Shown here one piece after another: positions 41,309-49,523 of a DNA stretch of 64,000 bases (the first letter of the stretch is position 1; each line of letters starts with the position of its first letter). Origin of the DNA: Sulfitobacter sp043557345 (GTDB lineage Bacteria > Pseudomonadota > Alphaproteobacteria > Rhodobacterales > Rhodobacteraceae); contig NZ_JBIFFV010000001.1 in assembly GCF_043557345.1 (NCBI RefSeq), positions 620,001 to 684,000 of the forward strand, read 5' to 3'. Under the pieces are notes generated by a model, which worked only from the letters and a program-made list of their open reading frames with translations, did no database searches and was not told where the DNA came from. The position numbers and the translations under genes are program-made.

Positions 41309-42291
41309 GGCGGTGTCAGCCTGTCCAGCGCTGCATGCAGCGCGTTGCCTTCGGGCAGGGACAGGCGCACCGGCAGGGTCAGCACCTTGGCGCGGAACTC
41401 CATCGGCAGGCGCACCGCGTCTTTCTCGGTTGTAACAAGCTGGGCGCCGCGCATCGCGGCCTCCGCCTCTAGCCGCAGCATCAGCCGCGAGGTGAGCGGC
41501 TGGTGATCCTCCAACGCCTCGGCGTGGAGGATCGTCGCCCCCAGCCCGCGCAGCGTGGCGAAGAACTTTTCAGGATGGCCGATGCCCGCAAAGGCGAGGA
41601 CTTGGGAATCCGACCAGTCCATTCCGGTTTGCAGTGGCGCGAGTTCGGCGCGGGCGTGCGGCAGGTCCGTCTTCGGCAGCCGTTTCGCAAAGCGCGCCTG
41701 CGCCGCCTCATCCCCGATAGAGAGCAAGAGATCGGCCCGCGCCAGCCCTGCCGCGACAGGCTCACGCAAGGGGCCGGCAGGCAGGCAGAGGCCGTTGCCG
41801 AACCCTTTGACCGCATCCACCACGACGATGCTCAAATCTTGCACCAGCGCGGGGTTCTGAAAACCGTCATCCAGTACCACCACCGTGGCCCCCGCCGCTT
41901 CGGCGGCCCGCGCGCCCGCCGCGCGCTCCCGGGCGACCCAGACATCGGCGAAGGCGGCGAGCAGCAGCGGCTCGTCCCCGACCTCCTCGGCGCTGTGCTG
42001 CACGGGATCGACCCGCACCGGCCCCTCCAGCGTGCCGCCATAGCCGCGAGAGACGACATGCGGGCGATGGCCGCGCTCCAGCAGATATTGCAGCACAGCC
42101 ATCACCGTGGGCGTCTTGCCGGTACCGCCTGCGTTGATGTTGCCGACGCAGATCACCGGCACCCCCAACCGCAGCGGCGTGCCGCCCGCCAGCCGCCGCG
42201 CGGTGGCCGTGGCATAGAACGCGCCCAGCGGTTGCAACAGCCGTGCGCGCCAATCGGGGCGGGGCAGATGCCAGAAATCAGGCGCGCGCAT
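41305..42291 (-). CDS. lpxK: Tetraacyldisaccharide 4'-kinase LpxK
   Basis: A 328-residue inner-membrane-associated kinase that phosphorylates the lipid A disaccharide at the 4' position. The P-loop is VGNINAGGTGKTPTVMAVLQYL, with VSRGYGG and GDEPLLLA, and the Walker B-like VVLDDGFQNP with catalytic DDxxQ. Start at MRAPDFWHLP. It overlaps the waaA 3' end by 14 bases, forming part of the Kdo-lipid A cluster. Confidence 0.96.
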   Translation of the reverse strand: MRAPDFWHLPRPDWRARLLQPLGAFYATATARRLAGGTPLRLGVPVICVGNINAGGTGKTPTVMAVLQYLLERGHRPHVVSRGYGGTLEGPVRVDPVQHSAEEVGDEPLLLAAFADVWVARERAAGARAAEAAGATVVVLDDGFQNPALVQDLSIVVVDAVKGFGNGLCLPAGPLREPVAAGLARADLLLSIGDEAAQARFAKRLPKTDLPHARAELAPLQTGMDWSDSQVLAFAGIGHPEKFFATLRGLGATILHAEALEDHQPLTSRLMLRLEAEAAMRGAQLVTTEKDAVRLPMEFRAKVLTLPVRLSLPEGNALHAALDRLTPP

Positions 42292-43522
42292 CGGATGCTC
42301 CCATTTCTTCGTCGAGCCGGTCTTGCACCATCTCAATCACCCTATCGGCCAGTTCGGCCCCTTCGCTGATCACGTCCCAGCCCGCATGGGCCATCGTGGC
42401 GGCCTGGTCCGGCGCGATCAACCGCGACACCGCATTGCCGAGCGCGCCCGCGTCATTCACGATCCGCGCCGCGCCTGCCGTGGCGAGCCGCCCGTAGGAG
42501 GGTAGGAAGTTGCGCACCTTGGGGCCGTAAAGCACCGCCGAGCCGAGCGCTGCCGCCTCAAAGGGATCGCAGCCGCCGTGGCCCGAGACCAGCGAAGACC
42601 CGAGGAAAGACACCGGCGCCACCCGAAAGAACAGTCCCCGGTCGCCCGGATCGTCCGCCACCATGACCTGCGTGGTCTCGTCGGGGTAGGGGTCATCGCC
42701 CCATCGCACCGTGGTGAAACCCCTCGCGCGGGCGCGCTCATAGGCGATATCGGCGGTCGGGTAATCATGGGTGTGCAGGATGAGCAGCAACCGATGCGAC
42801 AGGCGCAGCGCTTGGCGATGGGCGGTCAGCACGACGGGTATCTCTTCGGCCAGCACTTGGGTGGCGTACCAAACCGGACGCCCGACAAGGCAGGCCGACA
42901 TATCCGCCAAATCCGAATCCGCGCAGCGCAGCGCCTGACCGCCGCCCAGCAGCGGCGATGTCACCTGCCCCTTGCTGCGCGGCAGGCCAAGTTGCACCAG
43001 ACGGCGCAGCACGGCGGGAGAGCGGGTCAGCACCTGTTCGAAAGCCCCCAGCAACTGCCGCGTCACATCGGGCAGCCAGCGATCCCGGCGGCCATCGAAA
43101 CCGGCGCTGTCGGCGTCGATCATCATCATGGGGCAACCGCGCTCTGCGGTCTCCAACACGAGGTTGGGCCTCAGCCCGCCCCATGTCCACAGGCAGAAAT
43201 CGGGCCGCCAGTGGTCAAGGAACCGCGCCACATTGTCGGGGTGTTCGCTGGGGGCGGGGAAGATGAACAGATCGCGCGTCTCTGGCGTGGGCAGCTCTTG
43301 GGCCGCCGCGCTTTCCGAGAGGGTGACCAGCACCGCGACCCGGTCGCGCATCGCCATGAACCGTTTGGCGAGGTCGAGCACGGCCAGCACGTTGCCCGCT
43401 TCGGCGGCATGCATCCAGACCAGCTCCCCCTCGGGACGGGGGGCATAGGGCGGCGCGTCTTGGGGCCCGCCCCGGCGCACGAGGGCGCGATAGGCTGCAA
43501 GCCCCAGCGACCGCGCCGCCAT
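42278..43522 (-). CDS. waaA: 3-deoxy-D-manno-octulosonic acid transferase (Kdo transferase)
   Basis: A 414-residue GT30-family glycosyltransferase attaching Kdo to lipid A. The N-terminal acceptor domain carries WMHAAEAGNVLAVLDLAKRF with the catalytic glutamate, then PDFCLWTWGGLRPNL; the C-terminal domain shows VVLTAHRQ, VAPVSFLGSSLVSGHGGCDPFEAAALGSAVLYGP, typical of the donor site. It is somewhat diverged from E. coli WaaA, as usual for this group. The N-terminal membrane anchor is weak. Adjacent lpxK and DUF4170 genes support the role. Confidence 0.92.
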   Translation of the reverse strand: MAARSLGLAAYRALVRRGGPQDAPPYAPRPEGELVWMHAAEAGNVLAVLDLAKRFMAMRDRVAVLVTLSESAAAQELPTPETRDLFIFPAPSEHPDNVARFLDHWRPDFCLWTWGGLRPNLVLETAERGCPMMMIDADSAGFDGRRDRWLPDVTRQLLGAFEQVLTRSPAVLRRLVQLGLPRSKGQVTSPLLGGGQALRCADSDLADMSACLVGRPVWYATQVLAEEIPVVLTAHRQALRLSHRLLLILHTHDYPTADIAYERARARGFTTVRWGDDPYPDETTQVMVADDPGDRGLFFRVAPVSFLGSSLVSGHGGCDPFEAAALGSAVLYGPKVRNFLPSYGRLATAGAARIVNDAGALGNAVSRLIAPDQAATMAHAGWDVISEGAELADRVIEMVQDRLDEEMGASDARA

Positions 43523-43528
43523 GGTGGT

Positions 43529-43771
43529 TTATTCCAGCTCTTCGGTGGGCGAGGCCGATGTCTCTTCGTCGCGCAGGCGGTGCAGGTGGGCGATGTAATA
43601 GCGCATATGCGCGTTATCGACGGTGCGATGCGCTTCGGATTTCCATGCGTCATAGGCGCTGGCGTAATTGGGGAAGATCCCGACGATATGGATGTCGTCG
43701 ACATTCTTGAACGCGTTCTTGGTCGGATCGACAAGTTCGCCACCGAAAACAAGGTGCAGGCGTTGGGTCAT
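43529..43771 (-). CDS. DUF4170 domain protein
   Basis: An 80-residue protein of the DUF4170 family, with LHLVFGGELVDPTKNAFKNVDDIHIVGIFPNY and AHMRYYIAHLHRL. Found in alphaproteobacteria next to Kdo transferase genes. No catalytic motif, signal peptide or membrane helix; function unknown. Six bases separate it from waaA, implying shared transcription. Confidence 0.9.
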   Translation of the reverse strand: MTQRLHLVFGGELVDPTKNAFKNVDDIHIVGIFPNYASAYDAWKSEAHRTVDNAHMRYYIAHLHRLRDEETSASPTEELE

Positions 43772-43834
43772 GGAGCTGTCCTTTGATCTGTCAAAGCTGC
43801 GGTGCTGCGCATAGTGCCTAGCAGATGGGGCCGG

Positions 43835-44617
43835 TCACGCAAGGGCGTCGATCAGCGCGCGCTGCACCGAGGGGCCACCCGCCACGATGCCATCGACACG
43901 CGGATCCGGGTTGTTGAACCTGAGCGGCGCGCCCCTGGCGGTGGTGCAACTGCCGCCCGCTTCGGCCACGATCAACGTGCCGGCGGCAATGTCCCATTCC
44001 CATGTGCGGCGCAGGGTGATCATCGCGTCGAAAGAGGCATCGGCCACCAGCGCCATACGGTAGGCCAGCGAGGGGCGGTAGCTGCGTTTGAACACCGGTG
44101 CCGCGCCGCCGTGCCAGCGTTCGGCCACCAGCGCGGGCCGCGCGGCAAGCACTGTCGCCTCGGCCAGTTTGCCCACTTCGGAGGTGCGGATCGGCGCGCC
44201 GTTCAATGTGGCGCCACCGCCCCGGCGCGCGGCATAGAGCATGTCGCGCATCGGCAGATAGACCACTGCCGCCGTTACCGCGCCGCCCTCGGCCACCGCC
44301 AGCGAATGGGCCCAAGTGTCGGACCCCTCGACAAAGCTGCGGGTGCCGTCGATCGGGTCGATGATGAAGACCCGCTCATGCCCCAGCCGGTCGGTATTGT
44401 CCTCGGTCTCCTCGGACAGCCAGCCATAGTCGGGCCGCGCGCCGCGCAACGCCGCCAACAGCAGGTCATTCACCGCCAGATCGGCCTCGGTCACCGGGCC
44501 TGCGTTATCGGGCTTGTCCCAGCGTTTCGCCGTGGCCCCGACAAAGCCGCGCGCCACGGCACCCGCCCTGCGGGCGGCGTCGATCAGGAGGGTGAGATCG
44601 TCCTCAGGCACCGGCAA
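43835..44617 (-). CDS. Inositol monophosphatase-family / CysQ-like 3'(2'),5'-bisphosphate nucleotidase
   Basis: A 260-residue Mg-dependent phosphatase. Metal-binding motifs are WLSEETEDN near residue 73, IDPIDGTRSF near residue 92 and WEWDIAAGTLIVAEAGG near residue 210. Best guess is a CysQ-type enzyme hydrolysing 3'-phosphoadenosine 5'-phosphate from sulfate assimilation, but inositol or fructose-1,6-bisphosphate cannot be excluded. Overlaps pmbA by 14 bases, so co-transcribed. Confidence 0.88.
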   Translation of the reverse strand: MPVPEDDLTLLIDAARRAGAVARGFVGATAKRWDKPDNAGPVTEADLAVNDLLLAALRGARPDYGWLSEETEDNTDRLGHERVFIIDPIDGTRSFVEGSDTWAHSLAVAEGGAVTAAVVYLPMRDMLYAARRGGGATLNGAPIRTSEVGKLAEATVLAARPALVAERWHGGAAPVFKRSYRPSLAYRMALVADASFDAMITLRRTWEWDIAAGTLIVAEAGGSCTTARGAPLRFNNPDPRVDGIVAGGPSVQRALIDALA

Positions 44618-45950
44618 GGGTCATTCCCGGCACCAGCAGAGAGGGCACGACGCGGCTGAGATGCATGCGCGCGTCATTGGCGGGGATCATCGCCCGCAGC
44701 ATGTCGCGCAGGTTGCCCGCGATGGTGCATTCGTTGATCGCATGGGTGATCTCGCCGTTCTCGACCCAGAGGCCCGAAGCCCCGCGCGAATAGTCGCCCG
44801 TGTTGGGGTTGATCGTGCTGCCGATCATCGAGGTCACCAAAAGCCCGGTGCCCATCTCGGCAATCAGATCGTCGCGGCTGGCTTCCCCTTGGGTCAGCGC
44901 GATGTTCCAGTTCGACGGCTGCGGGCCAGAGCCGGGGCCGCGCGCGGCGTTGCCGGTGGGGGTGAGTTCCAGTTTGCGGGCGGTGGCGAGGTCGAGTGTC
45001 CAATCTTGCAGAATGCCCTTGTCGACGATGGCCCGCCGCTGGGTCGGCAGGCCTTCGGCGTCGAAGGGGCGCGAGCCGGTGGCGCGGATGCGGGTCGGGT
45101 CTTCGATCAGGGACAGGGCTTCGGGCAGCACCTGTTCGCCCTTGGCATCGCGCAGGAAAGAGGCGCCGCGCGCAATCGCCTGACCGTTGATCGCCCCCAA
45201 CAGATGCCCGATCAGCGAGGCGGCGATACGTTCGTCGAACAGCACCGGGTAGCTGCCGGTGGGGGGCTTGCGGGCATCGAGCCGCGCCAGCGCGCGTTCG
45301 CCCGCGCGGGTGCCGATCTCTCGCGCGTCGCGCAGATCGGCCTGAAAGATGCGGCTGTCGCCGTCATAATCCCGCTCCATCCCGGTGCCGCTGCCCGCGA
45401 TGGCGACACAGGACAGCCCGCGTTCGCTGCGTGCATAGCCGCCCTCGAACCCGTTTGTCGCGGCGAGGTAAATCTCTTGCGCGCCATAGCCCGCGCCCGC
45501 CGATTGCACTTGGCTCACCCCTTTGACGGCCAGCGCGGCGGCCTCGGCGCGGGCGGCATCCTCTTGCAATGCTTCGGGGGAGGGTTCGGGCGCGGGGTCG
45601 CAAAGCTCTAGCCCTTCCGCATCGCGGCGGGCAGAGAGTTGATCGGGATCGGCCAGCCCGGCATAGGGGTCTTCGGGCGCTTCTCGGGCCATGGCGACGG
45701 CGCGTTCGGCCATCTCTTCGATCGTGCGCGATGACGTGTCGGAGGCCGAGACATTGGCCGATCGTCGGCCGACGAAGACCCGCAGCCCGATGTCCGTCCC
45801 TTCCGAGCGTTCGGCCTGTTCCAGCGCCCCGCCGCGCACTTCGATCGAGGCCGAGCTTGCCGTGATCGCCATGGCATCGGCCGCATCCGCCCCGGCCTTG
45901 GTGGCCGCGTGAAGGAGGGACTTGGTCAATGCATCAAGGGCGTCTGGCAT
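44604..45950 (-). CDS. pmbA: TldD/PmbA family metalloprotease subunit
   Basis: A 448-residue protein of the TldE/PmbA group, which with TldD makes a metallopeptidase acting on peptides such as microcin B17 precursors and CcdA. Typical stretches are VFVGRRSANVSASDTS near residue 55, LLGAINGQAIARGASFLRD near residue 235 and GPQPSNWNIALTQGEASRDDLIAEMGTGLLVTSMIG. PmbA lacks the zinc motif present in TldD, consistent with no HExxxH here. No tldD gene is in the window. Confidence 0.93.
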   Translation of the reverse strand: MPDALDALTKSLLHAATKAGADAADAMAITASSASIEVRGGALEQAERSEGTDIGLRVFVGRRSANVSASDTSSRTIEEMAERAVAMAREAPEDPYAGLADPDQLSARRDAEGLELCDPAPEPSPEALQEDAARAEAAALAVKGVSQVQSAGAGYGAQEIYLAATNGFEGGYARSERGLSCVAIAGSGTGMERDYDGDSRIFQADLRDAREIGTRAGERALARLDARKPPTGSYPVLFDERIAASLIGHLLGAINGQAIARGASFLRDAKGEQVLPEALSLIEDPTRIRATGSRPFDAEGLPTQRRAIVDKGILQDWTLDLATARKLELTPTGNAARGPGSGPQPSNWNIALTQGEASRDDLIAEMGTGLLVTSMIGSTINPNTGDYSRGASGLWVENGEITHAINECTIAGNLRDMLRAMIPANDARMHLSRVVPSLLVPGMTLAGA

Positions 45951-45972
45951 GGTCTGGCTCCTGTTGGGGTTG

Positions 45973-46004
45973 AAAAAGGGGTAATCCCCCGCCCCGAGAG
46001 GGGC
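45973..46004 (-). terminator. Weak hairpins between DUF2125 and pmbA
   Basis: On the minus strand a 5-bp stem with gaga-type loop (46000-46004 with 45991-45995) is followed by a 4-bp stem (45986-45989 with 45978-45981) running into ttttt. Short stems make termination uncertain; it may only attenuate. Confidence 0.4.
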
Positions 46005-46062
46005 AAGGGCTGGGCTCTATTTTCCCAGACGGGGCGGGCGCGGCGCAGGGCTGCGCTGCCGG

Positions 46063-47592
46063 TTATTTGATCTGCTGACCGTTGGCGAGGATGCCGCCCT
46101 CTTCGGTGAACTCGATTCTGGAGGTCAGGGAGTCTTCGCCCTCGCCCGGCACGGTGAAGAGGCCCATCATCATCCGCGCGCCCATCGCCTGTTCCTGCGG
46201 CACGAGGCCCATCGCCACCAGTTTGTCGAGCAGGGCCACGCCGCCGATCAGCGACAGGTCCAGCGCGCCCACGGGTTTCGGCATGCCAGGCACGGTTTGC
46301 ATGTCGTCATTGTCAAAGGTGATCGCGCCCGAGGCATCGAACTCGGCCCCCGCCACGTCCAGCGACACTTCGTTCACGTTCAGCGCGTGAATCTCGCCCG
46401 GTGCCTCATCGCCCATGGTGGCGGTGACTTCGGGGTCCATCAGTTCGAACAGCAGTTTGGCCTTGCCCGAGAGGTCCACGACCAAGGTCGCCGGGTCGCG
46501 GGGCAATTGGCCGGTGGGGTCGAAGATGCCCCAGATCATGTCCGACATTTCAAAACGGTCGAGCGTGACGCCAAAGGCGAAATCCTGCGGCTCTTCGGAC
46601 TTTATCACCGGCATTTTGAGGTTAAAGGCGCTCTTTGCCATGCTGAACTGGATCGGGAAGGGCATGTCGGCGGCGGTCACGCTGACTTCGATGTCCTGCT
46701 GGCCGCCGTCATAGGAAAGCCCCGCCGGCCCCATGGCCACGCCGAGCTTTGCCCCGGTCGAGCTTGAGATCAGTTGAAACTCCCCATTTTCGGGGTCGGA
46801 AACCTGCATGTCGGTGCGGCCCGCGCCTGCGGTAAAGCTGCCATCGAAAGCCAGACCTTCGCGCATCATCGCGGCCACGTCGGCGCCTGCGTCGATCATC
46901 GGCAAGGTGCCGCTGCCGTTAAAAACCACCTGATCGACCCCGCCCGACACGGCTACGCGGGCCGGGTCTTCGGGGGTTTTCATCACCACGTCATATTGCA
47001 GGCTGTCGATGCGGCCCGATTGGTCATAGCGGCGCGTCTCGGTCCCGGTCATCTCGGTCCGGCTGCTAACGCCGGTGCCGATCAGGGTGAACTTGGCCTC
47101 TTCCTCGGTATAGCTTTGCTCACCCACCTTCAGCCCGGCCAGCGTGAGCGAAATGCTGTCGGCGGCATAATCATATTGCAACGCCTCGGCACTGCCGCTG
47201 GCGCGCATGACCGGCGCGGTCTGGGCGTAGTTCAGCACCATCGACACCGGTTCATCCTCTGCCGTCTCGGGCGCGACGTTGATCGTCATCGGCATGACGC
47301 TGGGCATACGGATATTGACCGCCCCGTCGCCTTCGGGCTCGAAGCTCAGCGTGCCGAGCGACATGGAGAAATCACCGCCCTCTTCGGCCATGTCCATCTT
47401 CAGGGTCACGTCGCTGACGGTCAGGTCATCGCCGTCGAAGGCCTCGTTTGCCGCGACCTCATAGCCCATGCTCTCCATATACTGGCGCCAATCGCCCCAG
47501 ACCTCGGAAGGGGTCAGATCGGCCCAGAGGGGCGTCGAGGCCAGCGTGACCGGCAGGGCGAGGAACAGCGACGCGGTGGAAATGCGAGACAT
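46063..47592 (-). CDS. DUF2125 exported protein
   Basis: A 509-residue protein with a signal peptide (about residues 1-24, ASTPLWAD). The rest is beta-rich with many Asp/Met/Gly turns (FSMSLGTLSFEPEGDGAVNIRMPSV) and no cysteine pair, as in DUF2125 proteins of alphaproteobacteria, which belong to the large set of AsmA-like or periplasmic beta-solenoid candidates. Function unknown; placement upstream of pmbA and the Kdo genes points loosely to the envelope. Confidence 0.88.
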   Translation of the reverse strand: MSRISTASLFLALPVTLASTPLWADLTPSEVWGDWRQYMESMGYEVAANEAFDGDDLTVSDVTLKMDMAEEGGDFSMSLGTLSFEPEGDGAVNIRMPSVMPMTINVAPETAEDEPVSMVLNYAQTAPVMRASGSAEALQYDYAADSISLTLAGLKVGEQSYTEEEAKFTLIGTGVSSRTEMTGTETRRYDQSGRIDSLQYDVVMKTPEDPARVAVSGGVDQVVFNGSGTLPMIDAGADVAAMMREGLAFDGSFTAGAGRTDMQVSDPENGEFQLISSSTGAKLGVAMGPAGLSYDGGQQDIEVSVTAADMPFPIQFSMAKSAFNLKMPVIKSEEPQDFAFGVTLDRFEMSDMIWGIFDPTGQLPRDPATLVVDLSGKAKLLFELMDPEVTATMGDEAPGEIHALNVNEVSLDVAGAEFDASGAITFDNDDMQTVPGMPKPVGALDLSLIGGVALLDKLVAMGLVPQEQAMGARMMMGLFTVPGEGEDSLTSRIEFTEEGGILANGQQIK

Positions 47593-47735
47593 CGGAAAAT
47601 CCTTTTCGGCAAAGAGTTACGCATAGGGTCTGCCAATCCCCGCGCAGGGTCAAGCGATGCGAGGCTGGACCCGGGTTGATCGGCAGATTACCACAGCCCT
47701 CAAGCAATGTACAAAACAAGCGGAAGGATCCTCCC

Positions 47736-48485
47736 ATGGATATGACAGGCAAGACGATCATGATTACCGGCGCCAGCCGGGGCATCGGCGCCGCCGCCGC
47801 GCGGGTGTTCGCAGAGGCGGGCGGCAAGGTTGCCCTGTTGGCGCGCAGTCAGGATGCCATCGCCGAATTGGCCGGAGAACTGGGCAAACAGGCCATCGCC
47901 ATCCCCTGCGACGTGACCCGCTATAACGAGATGACCTCGGCGGTCGAGACCACGCGCCGGGCCTTTGGCGGGCTCGACGTGCTGATCAACAATGCAGGCG
48001 TGATCGACCCGATCTCGTTCATGGGAGAGGCTGATCCCGCAGATTGGGCCAAGGCGATCAACATCAACGTCACGGGGGTCTTTCACGGGATGCGCGCGGC
48101 GCTGCCGTTGATGAAGGAAAAAGGCGGCGGCACGGTGCTGACCATCTCTTCGGGCGCGGCGCATAACCCGGTCGAGGCATGGAGCCACTACTGCGCCTCG
48201 AAGGCGGCGGCGAATATGCTGACCCAGTGTTTGCACCACGAAGAGGGCGGCAACGGCATCCGCGCCATCGGCCTGTCTCCCGGCACCGTGGCCACCGACA
48301 TGCAGCGCGACATCAAGGACAGCGGCGTGAACCCGGTCAGCCAGTTGGATTGGGACGTGCATATCCCCGCCGATTGGCCCGCCCGGGCGCTGCTGTGGAT
48401 GTGCGGCCCGGAGGCGGATCGTTTCTTGGGCGATGAGATTTCCCTGCGGGACGAAGGCATCCGCAAGGCGGTGGGCCTGATATGA
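47736..48485 (+). CDS. SDR-family NAD(P) oxidoreductase
   Basis: A 249-residue short-chain dehydrogenase. Cofactor motif TGASRGIG (residues 11-18), NNAG (87-90) and catalytic S139, Y152 and K156 (YCASK) are intact. The substrate is unknown. The ATG at 47736 follows a ggaagga site. Its stop overlaps the enoyl-CoA hydratase start by four bases, suggesting a shared acyl or hydroxy-acid pathway. Confidence 0.93.
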   Translation: MDMTGKTIMITGASRGIGAAAARVFAEAGGKVALLARSQDAIAELAGELGKQAIAIPCDVTRYNEMTSAVETTRRAFGGLDVLINNAGVIDPISFMGEADPADWAKAININVTGVFHGMRAALPLMKEKGGGTVLTISSGAAHNPVEAWSHYCASKAAANMLTQCLHHEEGGNGIRAIGLSPGTVATDMQRDIKDSGVNPVSQLDWDVHIPADWPARALLWMCGPEADRFLGDEISLRDEGIRKAVGLI

Positions 48486-49096
48486 TCGAGTTTGGCCGCG
48501 TGGGCGACATCTGGACCGTCACGATCAACCGCCCCGACAAGGCCAATTCCCTGACCCACGCCATGCTGGTCGAATTGGCCGAGATCATGGAAGAGGCGCA
48601 GGCCGCCCGCGCGGTGATCCTGACCGGGCGCGGCAAGGTGTTCAGCGCCGGGGCCGATCTGGACGAAGCCCGCGCGGGGCTTGCGAAATCGGATGTTTGG
48701 GAGCGTCTGTCGGGCGCGGTGGCCGCCCTGCCGGGGCTGAGCATCGCCGCGCTCAACGGCACGCTGGCAGGCGGTGCGATGGGCATGGCGCTGGCCTGCG
48801 ATCTCCGCATTGCGGTGCCGGGGGCTAAGTTCTTCTATCCGGTGATGAAGCTGGGCTTCCTGCCGCAGCCCTCTGACCCGGCGCGGATGGCGGCGCTGAT
48901 CGGCCCTGCGCGGACCAAGCTTTTGCTGATGGGCGGGCAGAAGATCACGGCGGAGGAGGCGCTGCGTTTTGGTCTGATCGACCGCATCGTCGCGGCGGAG
49001 GAGATGCAGGATCACGCGCAGGCGCTGGCCGCCGACACAGTGGCAGCCAGTCCGGACATCGCGCAGGAAATCAAACGGATGTGCGGCCCCGCCTAA
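48482..49096 (+). CDS. Enoyl-CoA hydratase/isomerase family protein (short)
   Basis: A 204-residue crotonase-fold protein. The oxyanion-hole strands are visible at VFSAGADLDEA and NGTLAGGAMGMALACDLRIA, and the CoA region KLGFLPQPSDPARMAALIGPAR. The usual catalytic glutamates of hydratases are not obvious (PVMKLGF, then LPQPS), so an isomerase or other activity is possible. It is about 50 residues shorter than standard members, lacking most of the C-terminal trimerisation helices. No frameshift is evident. Converges with the HNH gene, four-base overlap. Confidence 0.87.
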   Translation: MIEFGRVGDIWTVTINRPDKANSLTHAMLVELAEIMEEAQAARAVILTGRGKVFSAGADLDEARAGLAKSDVWERLSGAVAALPGLSIAALNGTLAGGAMGMALACDLRIAVPGAKFFYPVMKLGFLPQPSDPARMAALIGPARTKLLLMGGQKITAEEALRFGLIDRIVAAEEMQDHAQALAADTVAASPDIAQEIKRMCGPA

Positions 49097-49419
49097 CGTT
49101 TGCGCGTACCGCCCGGCACTTTGGAGCGGAACCCCGGCGGGCGTTTCGCCACCCATGCGGCGAATTTGGCAAGCCTCGGATGACTGCGCAGCGCTTCGGG
49201 CGTGTTATAGTGCCGCGCCAACTCGGTCTCGGTCAGGGCGGCGTGCACCTCTCGGTGGCAGATGTGATGCATCAGCACCGTCGGCCCGCCTTTGCCGCCG
49301 CGCAGTTTGGGGATCAGGTGATGCAGGCTCTGCGGCACGTCCTCAGGGATGGGCCGGTGGCAGAGCGGGCAATGTGGCACGGTTTTGCCTTGGGTCACGG
49401 TCCCCCCTTTCGCTTGCAT
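49093..49419 (-). CDS. HNH endonuclease-like protein
   Basis: A 108-residue protein. A CPLCHRPIP pair near residue 16 is followed by SLHHLIPKLRGGKGGPTVLMHHICHREVHAALTE, matching the H-N-H/H-H motif of HNH nucleases with CxxC zinc support. The C-terminus is basic (RPPGFRSKVPGGTRKR). I choose the ATG at 49419 (MQAKGGTVTQGK). Short stand-alone HNH proteins occur widely in this group; a DNA repair or nicking role is possible but unproven. No restriction or phage genes adjoin. Confidence 0.85.
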   Translation of the reverse strand: MQAKGGTVTQGKTVPHCPLCHRPIPEDVPQSLHHLIPKLRGGKGGPTVLMHHICHREVHAALTETELARHYNTPEALRSHPRLAKFAAWVAKRPPGFRSKVPGGTRKR

Positions 49420-49478
49420 TGCAGGGCCACGGCAGGCAAGAGGATGTGTCAAATCCTCCCCAAGGCAAGGACAGGCCC

Positions 49479-49523
49479 ATGGCTTCCCCGTCAGACAAGC
49501 AGACCCAAGAGCGCGCCGCGTGA
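49479..49523 (+). CDS. 14-codon leader-like ORF overlapping the flavoprotein start
   Basis: ATG at 49479 opens a 14-residue frame (MASPSDKQTQERAA) with a good site upstream (aaggacagg); its TGA overlaps the GTG start of the flavoprotein as GTGA. The flavoprotein's own GTG has only a weak ribosome site, so translation of this mini-ORF may deliver ribosomes to it. No protein evidence; it could be chance. Confidence 0.3.
   Translation: MASPSDKQTQERAA

Noticed and set aside
49093..49419. HNH protein as a restriction-modification or phage remnant
   Set aside because: No methyltransferase, recombinase, terminase or attachment repeats nearby; small stand-alone HNH genes are common in core genomes.
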